Source: Zwartia sp. (GTDB lineage Bacteria; Pseudomonadota; Gammaproteobacteria; Burkholderiales; Burkholderiaceae_B). Taken from it: DNA of 8,561 bases. Below, piece by piece: positions 1-6,719 of this stretch (the stretch's first letter is position 1; every line of letters begins with the position of its first letter). Under the pieces are notes generated by a model. That model saw only the letters and a list, made by a program, of their open reading frames with translations. It was not told the origin of the DNA and ran no database searches. Both the position numbers and the translations under genes were made by a program. Where the stretch lies: the NCBI GenBank assembly GCA_030653405.1, contig JAURZO010000226.1, positions 1-8,561 on the forward strand. The letters run 5' to 3'.

Positions 1-28
1 TGCGGTTAAAAGGGAGGTGCGGTTAAAA
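1..28. repeat. Short direct repeat at window edge
   Basis: The 11-mer TGCGGTTAAAA occurs at 1-11 and again at 18-28, a period of 17 bp. The second copy contains the stop codon of the IS3-family transposase remnant read on the minus strand. In IS3 elements the transposase gene ends close to the terminal inverted repeat, so this may be the outer part of that element. The element end itself cannot be confirmed because the window starts here. Confidence 0.4.
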
Positions 29-193
29 ACTTGGACTGGTTTGCGTCATAAGTCCGAGACTTTGTCTGTATTCTAAGGGACTAAGTGATCCAAGGGATAT
101 CTTGATTCGTTTTTCGTTGTACCAATGAATATACAAATCGACAATTTGAATAAATTGCTCAATGGTTGTCGCCTGCCAACTACGAGAGTAAAA
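23..193 (-). pseudogene. IS3-family transposase, C-terminal remnant (OrfB)
   Basis: This is the last ~57 codons of an IS3-family OrfB transposase, which normally has about 270-300 residues. The recognisable part starts at FYSRSWQATTIEQF and runs through YIHWYNEKRIK and SLSPLEYRQSLGL, the typical IS3 C-terminus after the last catalytic Glu of the DDE rve domain. The D, D and E residues are all missing, so it cannot be active. The reading frame stays open upstream to position 412, but that extension runs antisense across the IS5-family fragment and does not look like transposase. The break lies at roughly 193-260, where IS5-like sequence begins on the other strand. No function is expected; it is debris from repeated IS insertion. 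Confidence 0.8.
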
Positions 194-259
194 CGTCGTC
201 CCAGAAATGTTCGTAACATGTTGATTTGATTCATAAATATTCATCTTTTCGGGTATAAT

Positions 260-304
260 AACTCCCATATTTTGATACTTCAGTCGTATTTTCTGGGAGT
301 TTTT
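260..304 (+). repeat. Inverted repeat at the IS3/IS5 remnant junction
   Basis: AACTCCCA (260-267) is a perfect reverse complement of TGGGAGTT (294-301), with a 26-nt loop and further T residues to 304. It lies just before and overlapping the start of the IS5-family fragment. It could be a weak terminator that shields the transposase from outside transcription, or part of the old IS end. A TATAAT hexamer at 254-259 sits beside it but has no good -35 at the right distance. Confidence 0.4.
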
Positions 305-616
305 GGGAAACCGCCCGATGAGTCCAGTCGACGTTTTTTCCGTAGCCGCCTCGATCAGATGATCGATCTTAGACATCCCCTCGTTATTCTCGCCTCCCGC
401 ATGCCTTTGCAAGAGATTGAAGCGTCACTTGCGCACCAGTTCGCGCGTCAGGTTAAAGCCGGGAAGAGCGTTCAGGATATAGGGCTCTTTGGTGCCCAGA
501 CCTTGAGAGTGGGCGGCGGCGTCTCAAGCGCCGGTCGTCCCAGATTGCCAATTCGCCTAATGGTGTCGTTGCTGTATCTGAAGCACGCATTTAACGAGAG
601 CGATGAAGGTGTTGTT
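272..616 (+). pseudogene. IS5-family transposase, N-terminal remnant
   Basis: About 115 codons match the N-terminal DUF772-type domain of IS5-family transposases: RRFFRSRLDQMIDLRHPL, then AGRPRLPIRLMVSLLYLKHAF and NESDEGVV. Full proteins are about 330-450 residues with a DDE domain, which is entirely absent. At about position 616 the frame runs into the left end of the IS21 element; the next ~22 residues, to the stop near 685, are encoded by IS21 terminal repeats. The only in-frame start near the beginning is a TTG at 272, and the true start of the parent element may also be lost. The fragment is not functional. Family assignment is secure, subgroup is not. Confidence 0.8.
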
Positions 617-747
617 GCGTATTTCACTGAACGTGACCGGTGGTTTCGCGAAAGCGTGACCGATGCGGTTAGGTTGCATAATTAACGATTAATCTTATCC
701 GAAACGGTCACGCTTTCGTGAAATCATCGGTCACGATGATGTGAAAT
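616..747. repeat. IS21 left-end repeat array with copies in both orientations
   Basis: Copies of the terminal motif are seen at 621-639 (minus orientation), about 643-662 (minus, degenerate in its outer half), 705-724 (plus) and 728-747 (plus). CGAAAGCGTGACCG at 649-662 is an exact reverse complement of CGGTCACGCTTTCG at 705-718, a 14-bp inverted repeat separated by 42 nt of AT-rich sequence. The repeats are the likely binding sites for IstA. The mixed orientation differs from the right end, where all copies point the same way. Confidence 0.75.
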
Positions 748-781
748 CGCAGTTTCGGTGCGAGGTTGGAGCAGAAAATCA

Positions 782-1525
782 TCATTTTGTGATGTCTTTG
801 GTCTGTTTACGAAGGGATTCACCGCTCAAACTGATCTTATGGGCAGCGTGTAGGATTCGATCCAGAATGGCATCGGCGAGCGTCGGATCGTTGAGGTAAT
901 CGTGCCAATGTTCCGTAGGGAGTTGGCTCGTGATTAAGGTTGAGCGCGTCGCGACCCGGTCATCGAGGACTTCGAGCAGATCGTTTCGTTCTCCCTGATC
1001 GAGGGGGGCTAGTCCCCAGTCATCGAGGATGAGCAGATCGGTCTTGGCCAGCGCACTCAATCGTTTACCGAAGCTGCCGTCGCCGTGGGCAATGCGTAGT
1101 TCTTCGAAGAGGCGCGGCGTACGGACATAGGTGACAGACAGGCCTTGGCGACAAGCCGCATTACCCAGCGCGCAGGACAGCCATGTCTTGCCGCAGCCTG
1201 TGGCACCGGTCAGGATGAGATTCTGGTGGTTGTGTATCCACTGACAGCTGGCGAGCTGTGCCATCAAGGACTTGTCTAGTTTGCGCCCGGAGCCGTAGTG
1301 AATATCTTCGATGCATGCTTGCGAGGACTTGAGTCGCGCATCGCGAAGCAGTCTTTTAAGCCTGCGATTCTCGCGCCAGGTCATCTCACAGTCAACTAGC
1401 ATGCCAAACCGTTCATCGAACGCGAGGCTTTGGGCGGCTGCATTGATTTGCTGCTCTTCAAAGGCTGCTGCCATACCCGGCAGGCGTAGCGCATTAAGTG
1501 TATTGAGAGTGTGCTCAGTCAACAT
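782..1525 (-). CDS. istB: IS21-family transposition helper ATPase IstB
   Basis: The product is a 247-residue AAA+ ATPase of the DnaC/IstB family that helps IstA choose the target and assemble the strand-transfer complex. The Walker A GATGCGKT lies at about residues 107-114 and the Walker B LLILDDWG at about 164-171, followed by a sensor-like STLITSQLP segment. The N-terminal ~100 residues are the usual helical IstB_IS21 domain. Length is normal for the family (about 240-260). The ATG at 1525 overlaps the istA stop codon by one base (TAATG), which suggests translational coupling to istA. No frameshift or missing motif is seen, so the protein is probably functional. Other reading frames in this region are shadows. 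Confidence 0.95.
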   Translation of the reverse strand: MLTEHTLNTLNALRLPGMAAAFEEQQINAAAQSLAFDERFGMLVDCEMTWRENRRLKRLLRDARLKSSQACIEDIHYGSGRKLDKSLMAQLASCQWIHNHQNLILTGATGCGKTWLSCALGNAACRQGLSVTYVRTPRLFEELRIAHGDGSFGKRLSALAKTDLLILDDWGLAPLDQGERNDLLEVLDDRVATRSTLITSQLPTEHWHDYLNDPTLADAILDRILHAAHKISLSGESLRKQTKDITK

Positions 1526-3081
1526 TAGTCAATCTCCAAGGGTTGGTAATACAGGGGGCCACGCACATTGACGTGATTGGGCAAGTGCAATTCAACTTGT
1601 TTGGCTGGTAAAGGTTGTCGATCCAAACCCTTCTTAAGAATTGAGGCGACAGACTTATAGCGATGCGAACCCAGAGCGGTTGCGCGTGCACAGGCGGCCT
1701 CCATGCGGGTGCTCCCGTTCTCGCGCGCCAGACGCATGAGCCCCAAGCCTGCTCGATAAGCCTGCTCTGGGTGGTGCTTCTCGAGCAAGAGTCGTTCGAC
1801 AAGGATGGTTGTGCACGGTCCGATCTTGGACGCCCACACCAGTAACTTGGCGGGCGTCCATCCCGCATGCGCTTGATGTGCGGCGGGCATGTGTTCAGGA
1901 CGCGTCGAGTAATGGCCTTTGTTCATATTGCGCGCGTGGCTTGCCACACGCGTGCCGTTGATGAAGACCTCGAGCATGCTGCGGGTAATCCGAAGATCCA
2001 CCTCCTTGCGCACCAAGTTATAGGGCACGCTGTAATAGTGTTGATCCAGCTCTATGTGGTAATCGATATTGACGCGCGCACGTCTCCAGTCGGCGATGGC
2101 AAAACGCGTGGCGGGGAGTTCGCGCAGATGATCGCGATCCAACAGTTCAAATGCCTCTTTACGAGAGCCCGGTAGTTTTTTAAATGGTCGCTCATTGAGC
2201 AGTGGCAGTAGGCGCGCAACTGCAGCATCGACCTCGACGATTGAGAAGAACCGATGATGTCTGAGGCGCGCAAGGATCCAGCGCTCAACGACTTGGACGC
2301 CTGACTCAACCTTAGCTTTATCTTGCGGCTTTCTGGGTCGCGCAGGAAGAATGACCGTGCCGTAGTGCTGTGCAAACTCAGCCGTCGTTCTGTTTAACTC
2401 TGGCTCATAGGCGTCGGCATTTTTAATTAAGGATCGAGGATTGTCGGGCACGATCATGGTGGGTACACCCCCGATGAATTGCATGGCACGACTCAACCCC
2501 GTTAACCAGTCCGTTTGCGTTTGACCTGGCGTGGCGCATGCATAGGTGTAGCTCGATGCGCCAAGGCTGGCGACAAAGATACTGACTGGGGTGATCTCTC
2601 CGGTACTTGTGTCAATGACCGGAACGGTTGGTCCTGCGTAATCTGCGAACAGCTTCTCGCCCGCGCGGTGCACTTGCCGCATTGAAACCTTGAGCGTTGC
2701 AGCCCAAGCGCGGTAGTGGACGCAAAACGCTGTGTATTGGTAGGCACGATCGCCCACCGTCTGTTGATACTCCTCCCAGAGCAAAAGTAGCGTGACGCCT
2801 TTCTTTTTAAGTTCTTGATGGGTATTGGCATGATCTGGTTCGGCGAAGGTCGGTTCCTTGTACGGACCTTGGCGCAAGAGCAGTCGCTCAAGGTCACGGT
2901 CATCAAGCTCATCCGGGATTGGCCAACTGATTCCAGCGATGCTGGCCAGCTTGATGTACTTGGCGACCACGCCCTTGGATATTTTTAGTGCTCGCGCGGT
3001 CGCCTCCAAGCTGAGCTCGGCGCTAAAGCGGTATCGAAGTACGTCTCTAATCTTGCGCATGGATAGTCTGTCCTGAGGCAT
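1525..3081 (-). CDS. istA: IS21-family transposase IstA
   Basis: This is the DDE transposase that cuts and joins the IS21 ends. Numbered from the ATG at 3081 the protein has 518 residues. An N-terminal helix-turn-helix region (MRKIRDVLRYRFSAELS, then ATARALKISKGVVAKYIK) is followed by the rve/integrase core. The likely catalytic residues are D147 (FADYAG), D213 (VPDNPRS) and E259 (KAKVESGVQ), followed by a Mu-transposase-like C-terminal domain. The frame stays open upstream to a TTG at 3120. The ATG at 3081 is preferred because MPQDRLSMRK matches the family N-terminus and an AGGTG lies immediately upstream, although its spacing is short. It is followed directly by istB. All catalytic motifs are intact. 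Confidence 0.95.
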   Translation of the reverse strand: MPQDRLSMRKIRDVLRYRFSAELSLEATARALKISKGVVAKYIKLASIAGISWPIPDELDDRDLERLLLRQGPYKEPTFAEPDHANTHQELKKKGVTLLLLWEEYQQTVGDRAYQYTAFCVHYRAWAATLKVSMRQVHRAGEKLFADYAGPTVPVIDTSTGEITPVSIFVASLGASSYTYACATPGQTQTDWLTGLSRAMQFIGGVPTMIVPDNPRSLIKNADAYEPELNRTTAEFAQHYGTVILPARPRKPQDKAKVESGVQVVERWILARLRHHRFFSIVEVDAAVARLLPLLNERPFKKLPGSRKEAFELLDRDHLRELPATRFAIADWRRARVNIDYHIELDQHYYSVPYNLVRKEVDLRITRSMLEVFINGTRVASHARNMNKGHYSTRPEHMPAAHQAHAGWTPAKLLVWASKIGPCTTILVERLLLEKHHPEQAYRAGLGLMRLARENGSTRMEAACARATALGSHRYKSVASILKKGLDRQPLPAKQVELHLPNHVNVRGPLYYQPLEID

Positions 3082-3143
3082 CACCTGCTCGCTTGTTAAA
3101 AACAAACAGGCTACCTTCAACTACTCATGCAACTGCACCGCCT

Positions 3144-3237
3144 CGGTCACGCTTTTGGTGAAATCACCGGTCACGCTTTGGTGAAATGGCGGTCACGATA
3201 CCGTGAAATCATCGGTCACGATGCCGTGAAATACCCA
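3144..3237. repeat. IS21 right-end array of four ~20-bp repeats
   Basis: Four tandemly spaced copies, all in the same orientation, start at 3144, 3168, 3190 and 3213; each runs from CGGTCACG to GTGAAAT with a 5-6 nt variable core, at spacings of 22-24 bp. The outermost copy reaches the proposed end at 3237. This is the istA-proximal end. The array is a likely multi-site transposase binding region and probably also influences istA transcription, since it occupies the istA upstream region. Confidence 0.85.
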
Positions 3238-4452
3238 AAGTGCATCCTCCTCGTTCGAGAATCTTTGAACTTCCATTGATAGCTCGGATGTAACCGAGGT
3301 GAAAGCTGCATCTAGCGTCTTTACGCTATGGGCGGCGAGTAACATGTCTTTGGAACGCTTGTAGACGTGCTCCTCCTTCATGGCTTCGTCTAATTCCCGA
3401 ATTTGAGTGTTGATTTCGGATAGTTGATGAGTCAAGGTGGCGTACTGCTTAGTAACTTTTTCCCGCTCCTTTTTCAGCTCATCAATCAAAATAGAAATCG
3501 ATTGGGTGTCTTGTGTCAGCTGCAAACGAGCATGAAACGAATTCGTATGGACCGTTCCACAGGTTGGGCACTCAACGCCCTTATCATCAAATTCACTAAG
3601 AAAGCCCAGATCATCAGTCAGGTTTTTGTAGGCTGCTGCCATAAGCTGCAGCTCGGAGGTCAACTTTTCCTTGAGGTTCAATGCTACAACAACCTTCGCG
3701 CGTAGCTCCGACTGTTTTCGCTGAAGGTCTATCGTCTTCTGCGCTAAGGTATTTAGCTCCGTTTCGAACTTATCCTCGGTCAGGGCGGGTACATTCTTGG
3801 GAAGGAACTCCCTCACCCTTAAAAATGCAACCCTTTGAACCTCCATCTCAGATTGCTTTTTTGTAAGTTCCGCTTGTACTGACTGCCACCGTTGATACGC
3901 CTCAAAATATGCATTGGGTCGCAATCCAATGAAAGACTCGAAGACAGGTTTTGCCCATTTGCTAAATTGGCCCAAAGTTGTGTAGGTATCCCAGTTAGCA
4001 CCCCAACTACCATCTTGGTCGATATAAAATGGTAACGTAAGATAGTCAATGCCAGCCTGGCTCTGAACTGTATTTGAGGGCCGCTGCAGTTTCAATCGAT
4101 AACCGAACAATTGGGCTATAACTCTATCCCAAGTTCTCATGTTGTCCGCAAATTTCAACAGATTTCCTGATCCATCGAAAAGACCGAGAAGCTTGTTCTG
4201 TCGAATTACTCGGAAGTTTTGCCCTAGGTATTCAAAGTCAAGAGCCCCAATCACATCAGGATTCCAACCACCGTCGATGTGCTTCTGAGGCGAACAGCCA
4301 AGTGTCCAGAATAAATTCTTGGTGATTCTTGATTTACCGGTTCCGTTCGGGCCGTAAAGAATATTCTTTCTTGAGTCGAATGTCTGTTTCTTGGCTTTCT
4401 GCTCGATTTCGGATACGAGCCAGAGAGTCTTGAAGATCACGTGCCGGTTCAT
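3193..4452 (-). pseudogene. Rad50/SMC-like ABC ATPase with zinc-hook motif, 3' end lost to IS21
   Basis: Of 419 residues in the open frame, the first 405 (3238-4452) are native and the last 14 are encoded by the IS21 end. The N-terminal nucleotide-binding half has a Walker A GPNGTGKS at residues 34-41 and a Q-loop-like LPFYIDQDGSW at about 140-150. Charged heptad-rich stretches at about 185-270 and 310-365 look like the two arms of a coiled coil. They flank CPTCGT (C295, C298), a Rad50-type CxxC zinc hook or zinc-ribbon apex. The second nucleotide-binding half, with ABC signature, Walker B and H-loop, is missing, so ATP hydrolysis is not expected. The ATG at 4452 overlaps the upstream nuclease stop as ATGA, implying coupling and a joint complex. 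By analogy with Lamassu LmuB and ABC-three-component ATPases the intact protein would sense foreign DNA and control the nuclease. That role is inference. Confidence 0.8.
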
Positions 4453-5633
4453 TTTGTAACCTCAGATTCCGGACTAGCCTTAGCAGTGAGTACGTCGATG
4501 TTGATTCCATTGTGGATAACCATAAGTGATAACGCTAACAAAAATGAGTCGTCGACTGTAGCGAAGTTTTGAGAATGTTCATTGCGTGCTTTCTCAGCAA
4601 CAGCATCCATGAATGTGCCGAGTGTCTTCGTCACCGATATGGAGCTCGACTTTAGCTTCTCCACGCACACGCTAAGATCACGGACCTGATTTCTGAACAA
4701 TATGTTTGTTCTATCGGCAACAGCGGTAAGCAAACTAGACAACTGCTTTTTTATGTCTTCTACGCACAGATAGTTGTAACATTCGAAGTTTAGTCTGTCG
4801 ACAGCCTTGAAGAATTTGTCCTCTAAAAACTCGGGTGGATTCGACAGCACGGCAAGCGTCTTCAGAACGTCAGATCGAGAAATGACTCTAGCTGATTTCA
4901 ATTCGTCAATTGAAGAACAAAACCCTGTGTTTGAGGCTTTAACCTTTATTTCTGAAGCTAGCATTACAGCAGCAACAACTGGCTGAGGCACTTTGAATGG
5001 GAGATGTCCGTTGCTCGCGAGATTACTTAGCTTCCCACTGATAAAAAACTGCTGTTCTGCGAGTGGCAGATTCGAACGCTGCAGATGGACTTCCGCCAAA
5101 TCAACGTCAATGTCCCCTACGGCAAGCTGACTGGCAAGTGCTTTGCACAGCTCCTGTTTCGTTTTTTCATCCAAATTAACTAAATGCAGATTATGAGCGT
5201 TGACGTTTGTAGTGCCGGAAGGGATTTTAAAGCTGCTATTCGAAACGAATCGCAGCGTCGTCGGATAGCCAATAAAGCGAAGACGTCGTTGGTACAACTT
5301 ACCTAAAATCGATGGAGGGTGAGTTCCGCCTTTTAGCTTTCGGCCTTTGCGATGCAAGTCGTTCAATGTCCAGGCAACAGCCTGCTCGTTAGTCTTAACT
5401 TGGCAGAACTCGACTTTGGTCGGAGTCGAGGCGGAATCAAGAACTGCAATATCTTCTTTGACCTCTAGGCCAACCGCAAAATCACTTTTTTCCGCAAGCA
5501 GCTCAGTCACCCGTAAAACTGCATACCACTCTTGGTATCCAAATCCTTGGGCAGCAACCTGCCCTGAGCTGTCGTCTTCCGAGTCGTAAGCTAACAGTGA
5601 TTCTAAAGACGATCTATTTTTGGCTGAGGTCAA
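4449..5633 (-). CDS. DUF4297/Cap4-like nuclease of a putative defence operon
   Basis: This 394-residue protein begins with a domain matching the DUF4297/Cap4 double-stranded DNA endonuclease pattern. It has GFGYQEWYAVLRVTELL (about 30-46), then GLEVKEDIAVL with acidic residues E57, E60 and D61, then VEFCQVK with Q78 and K80, the expected PD-(D/E)xK-type core. A SILGKLY...LRFVSN segment at about 108-131 also fits the family. The rest (about 180-394) is helical and unrecognised, and may contact the ATPase. The start is TTG at 5633, chosen because an in-frame TAA precedes it directly and no ATG occurs for a long distance downstream; no Shine-Dalgarno is visible. The gene ends inside the ATPase start. 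Codon and base use are AT-richer than the flanking IS21 and DUF932 genes, suggesting separate acquisition. It likely cleaves DNA when released by the ATPase partner; this is inferred from Lamassu-Cap4 systems, not shown here. Confidence 0.72.
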   Translation of the reverse strand: MTSAKNRSSLESLLAYDSEDDSSGQVAAQGFGYQEWYAVLRVTELLAEKSDFAVGLEVKEDIAVLDSASTPTKVEFCQVKTNEQAVAWTLNDLHRKGRKLKGGTHPPSILGKLYQRRLRFIGYPTTLRFVSNSSFKIPSGTTNVNAHNLHLVNLDEKTKQELCKALASQLAVGDIDVDLAEVHLQRSNLPLAEQQFFISGKLSNLASNGHLPFKVPQPVVAAVMLASEIKVKASNTGFCSSIDELKSARVISRSDVLKTLAVLSNPPEFLEDKFFKAVDRLNFECYNYLCVEDIKKQLSSLLTAVADRTNILFRNQVRDLSVCVEKLKSSSISVTKTLGTFMDAVAEKARNEHSQNFATVDDSFLLALSLMVIHNGINIDVLTAKASPESEVTK

Positions 5634-5640
5634 TTATTAT

Positions 5641-5654
5641 GCTAGAAGGCTAGC
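5641..5654. repeat. Small inverted repeat at the nuclease start
   Basis: GCTAG (5641-5645) and CTAGC (5650-5654) form a 5-bp stem with a 4-nt loop just upstream of the TTG start at 5633. It lies where a Shine-Dalgarno would be expected. It could be an operator half-site pair or a hairpin that restrains translation, but it is short enough to be chance. Confidence 0.3.
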
Positions 5655-5719
5655 TCTCGTCGCTGTGTACTGTTAATCAGAGGCGAAGAAGGCCTCAAAA
5701 AAACATCATTCGAATGGAC

Positions 5720-5746
5720 GTTATAACAAGAAATTAATCTGTGCAA
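5720..5746 (-). promoter_or_regulatory. Candidate promoter for the nuclease-ATPase operon
   Basis: On the minus strand TTGCAC (5746-5741) and TATAAC (5725-5720) form a -35/-10 pair, but the spacing is only 15 bp, shorter than the usual 17. The pair lies about 90 bp upstream of the nuclease start, in the AT-rich gap between the operon and the divergent small gene. No better hexamer pair was seen in 5640-5830. Confidence 0.3.
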
Positions 5747-5831
5747 TAGAAGAATACGCTGATAACGGAGAATCTCGCAGCTACTAAGGGTTGTCGGTGC
5801 TGATACCGTCAAAGCAGAGTTCAAGGCACCA

Positions 5832-6119
5832 GTGGCCATGACTATAACCGCCTGGTTCGATTGTGTTAAGTGGTCAAAAGCCACGGCCGATCGTAAAGTG
5901 ATATTTCAAAATGAAGAGGATCGACTAAGGGCCATGGTGTATGTGGCCATGCTCGCTGCTCGAAACTATGAGGGCATGTCACGCACTGTGTTCGATCTTT
6001 TCCGTGTGCCAGTGCCCGGCAAGAGCCTGAAGCCGCGTCGCACGTCACTGGTCATGCAAATCGGTCCGGGTGATACCGGCGAGCCGGTTATCACAATCTC
6101 ACTGCCCGGCGAAAGCTAA
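5832..6119 (+). CDS. Small hypothetical protein, possibly 5'-truncated
   Basis: The product has 95 residues from a GTG at 5832, or 93 from the ATG at 5838. I do not recognise the family. It has no signal peptide or membrane helix. An amphipathic segment (NEEDRLRAMVYVAMLAARNYE) is followed by a basic Pro/Arg stretch and a beta-like tail ending LVMQIGPGDTGEPVITISL. The frame stays open upstream to about 5766 and that extension contains no start codon, so this may be the 3' end of a longer gene whose front was lost at the junction with the defence operon. AAGG at 5823-5826 sits 5 nt before the GTG and would be a weak RBS. A terminator-like hairpin follows at 6133. Codon use resembles the DUF932 gene to the right rather than the operon to the left. 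Confidence 0.5.
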   Translation: MAMTITAWFDCVKWSKATADRKVIFQNEEDRLRAMVYVAMLAARNYEGMSRTVFDLFRVPVPGKSLKPRRTSLVMQIGPGDTGEPVITISLPGES

Positions 6120-6132
6120 CGTAGCAGTACTC

Positions 6133-6168
6133 AAAATCCGGCTGGTCTCGCACTGATCGCCGGGTTTT
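6133..6168 (+). terminator. Terminator-like hairpin after the small gene
   Basis: AAAATCCGGC (6133-6142) pairs with GCCGGGTTTT (6159-6168) over 10 bp with one G-U pair and a 16-nt loop. The T run is only four bases and forms part of the stem. It begins 13 nt after the stop codon at 6117-6119, which suits an intrinsic terminator, and the A/T symmetry would let it work in either direction. Confidence 0.55.
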
Positions 6169-6407
6169 GACGTTTGAATATTTGTGCGTCATGATCATTG
6201 CCTCGTTCTTGAACGACATCATGCTGCTGCATGAGTAGCGGCACTTTCCCATGTTGAATACCTGAAGACTTCCGATGTGACCTGTTCATGACACCGTTGC
6301 GGTGTGTATTGTGTTGTGTGAGCCAGGTCGTTTGACTACATTCACTCTGAGCGTCTCCGCCATGCGGACTGGGCTGTGTCAGGTTCGCTCTTCGCTCATC
6401 CCTGAAG

Positions 6408-6432
6408 GGACCGGCTATTTGCCGGCCTTTTT
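6408..6432 (+). terminator. GC hairpin followed by T5
   Basis: CCGGC (6411-6415) and GCCGG (6421-6425) form a stem with a TATTT loop, extended by GG/CC with one bulged A, and are followed by TTTTT at 6428-6432. This is a good intrinsic-terminator shape on the plus strand. It sits inside noncoding DNA, so it could end a short RNA made from the structured region, or act as an attenuator ahead of the DUF932 gene. Confidence 0.5.
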
Positions 6433-6719
6433 CATCCCTGACGCCTTCGGCCCGGCACACTGATCCGAGCCTGCGCGCTTTGCTTGCGTGCAGTCGACAG
6501 CTTTGGGATGCGGCAGTTGCCATTGTCCTTCCCGATCTCATCACCTATTCCCCGACTGTAGCCCGTGGCCGTGGGCCATCAAGGCGCATCAGGCCGTGTC
6601 CTCGGCAAGCCTGCGGGCCGCACCTAGCTGCTGCTTTTCTCCTTGACGGTCCACGTTCGTGGGCTCCTGACCGTCGCGGGCGATGAACTCAGGAAAGACG
6701 GTGGCAACCAAGCCAACCG

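Larger units (their letters stand above)
616..3237 (-). mobile_element. IS21-family insertion sequence, apparently complete
   Basis: The element is about 2.6 kb and encodes IstA and IstB, the two-gene layout that defines the IS21 family. The proposed ends are TGCGTATTTCAC at 616 and, on the other strand, TGGGTATTTCAC ending at 3237; both give the 5'-TG...CA-3' termini usual for this family. Each end carries repeated copies of a ~20-bp motif (consensus like CGGTCACGnnnnnGTGAAAT), as expected for multiple transposase binding sites. Both genes are open and have intact catalytic motifs, so the element may be active. The left flank ends in GTTGT and the right flank begins with AAGTG, so no 4-8 bp target duplication is visible. 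The left end interrupts an IS5-family gene and the right end interrupts an ABC ATPase gene. Exact ends are inferred within a few bases. Confidence 0.85.

Noticed and set aside
194..412. N-terminal extension of the IS3 transposase remnant on the minus strand
   Set aside because: Most of it is antisense to recognisable IS5 transposase sequence and it has no IS3 similarity; the open frame is accidental.
3082..3120. Upstream TTG start for istA adding 13 residues
   Set aside because: The added residues do not look like the IstA N-terminus, while MPQDRLSMRK from the ATG at 3081 does.
3144..3237. Regularly spaced ~20-bp repeats resembling a short CRISPR array
   Set aside because: Spacers would be only 2-4 nt, and the repeats sit at the terminus of an IS21 element with matching copies at its other end, so they are transposase binding sites.
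5680..5707. GAGGC/GCCTC hairpin next to a run of A as a terminator
   Set aside because: On the plus strand the stem is followed by A rather than T, and on the minus strand the T run precedes the stem, so it cannot act as an intrinsic terminator.
5642..5884. 80-codon minus-strand frame upstream of the nuclease gene, considered as an antitoxin or regulator
   Set aside because: It has low-complexity Ser/Leu composition, no recognisable motif, overlaps the divergent small gene and occupies the promoter region.
6131..6544. 137-codon minus-strand frame in the noncoding region
   Set aside because: The residue mix is Arg/Ser/His-rich without domain features, and the region is filled with inverted repeats that better explain it.
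6480..6686. 68-codon plus-strand frame before DUF932
   Set aside because: It is Arg/Pro/Ala-rich, as expected for random GC-rich DNA, has no RBS and overlaps several stems.
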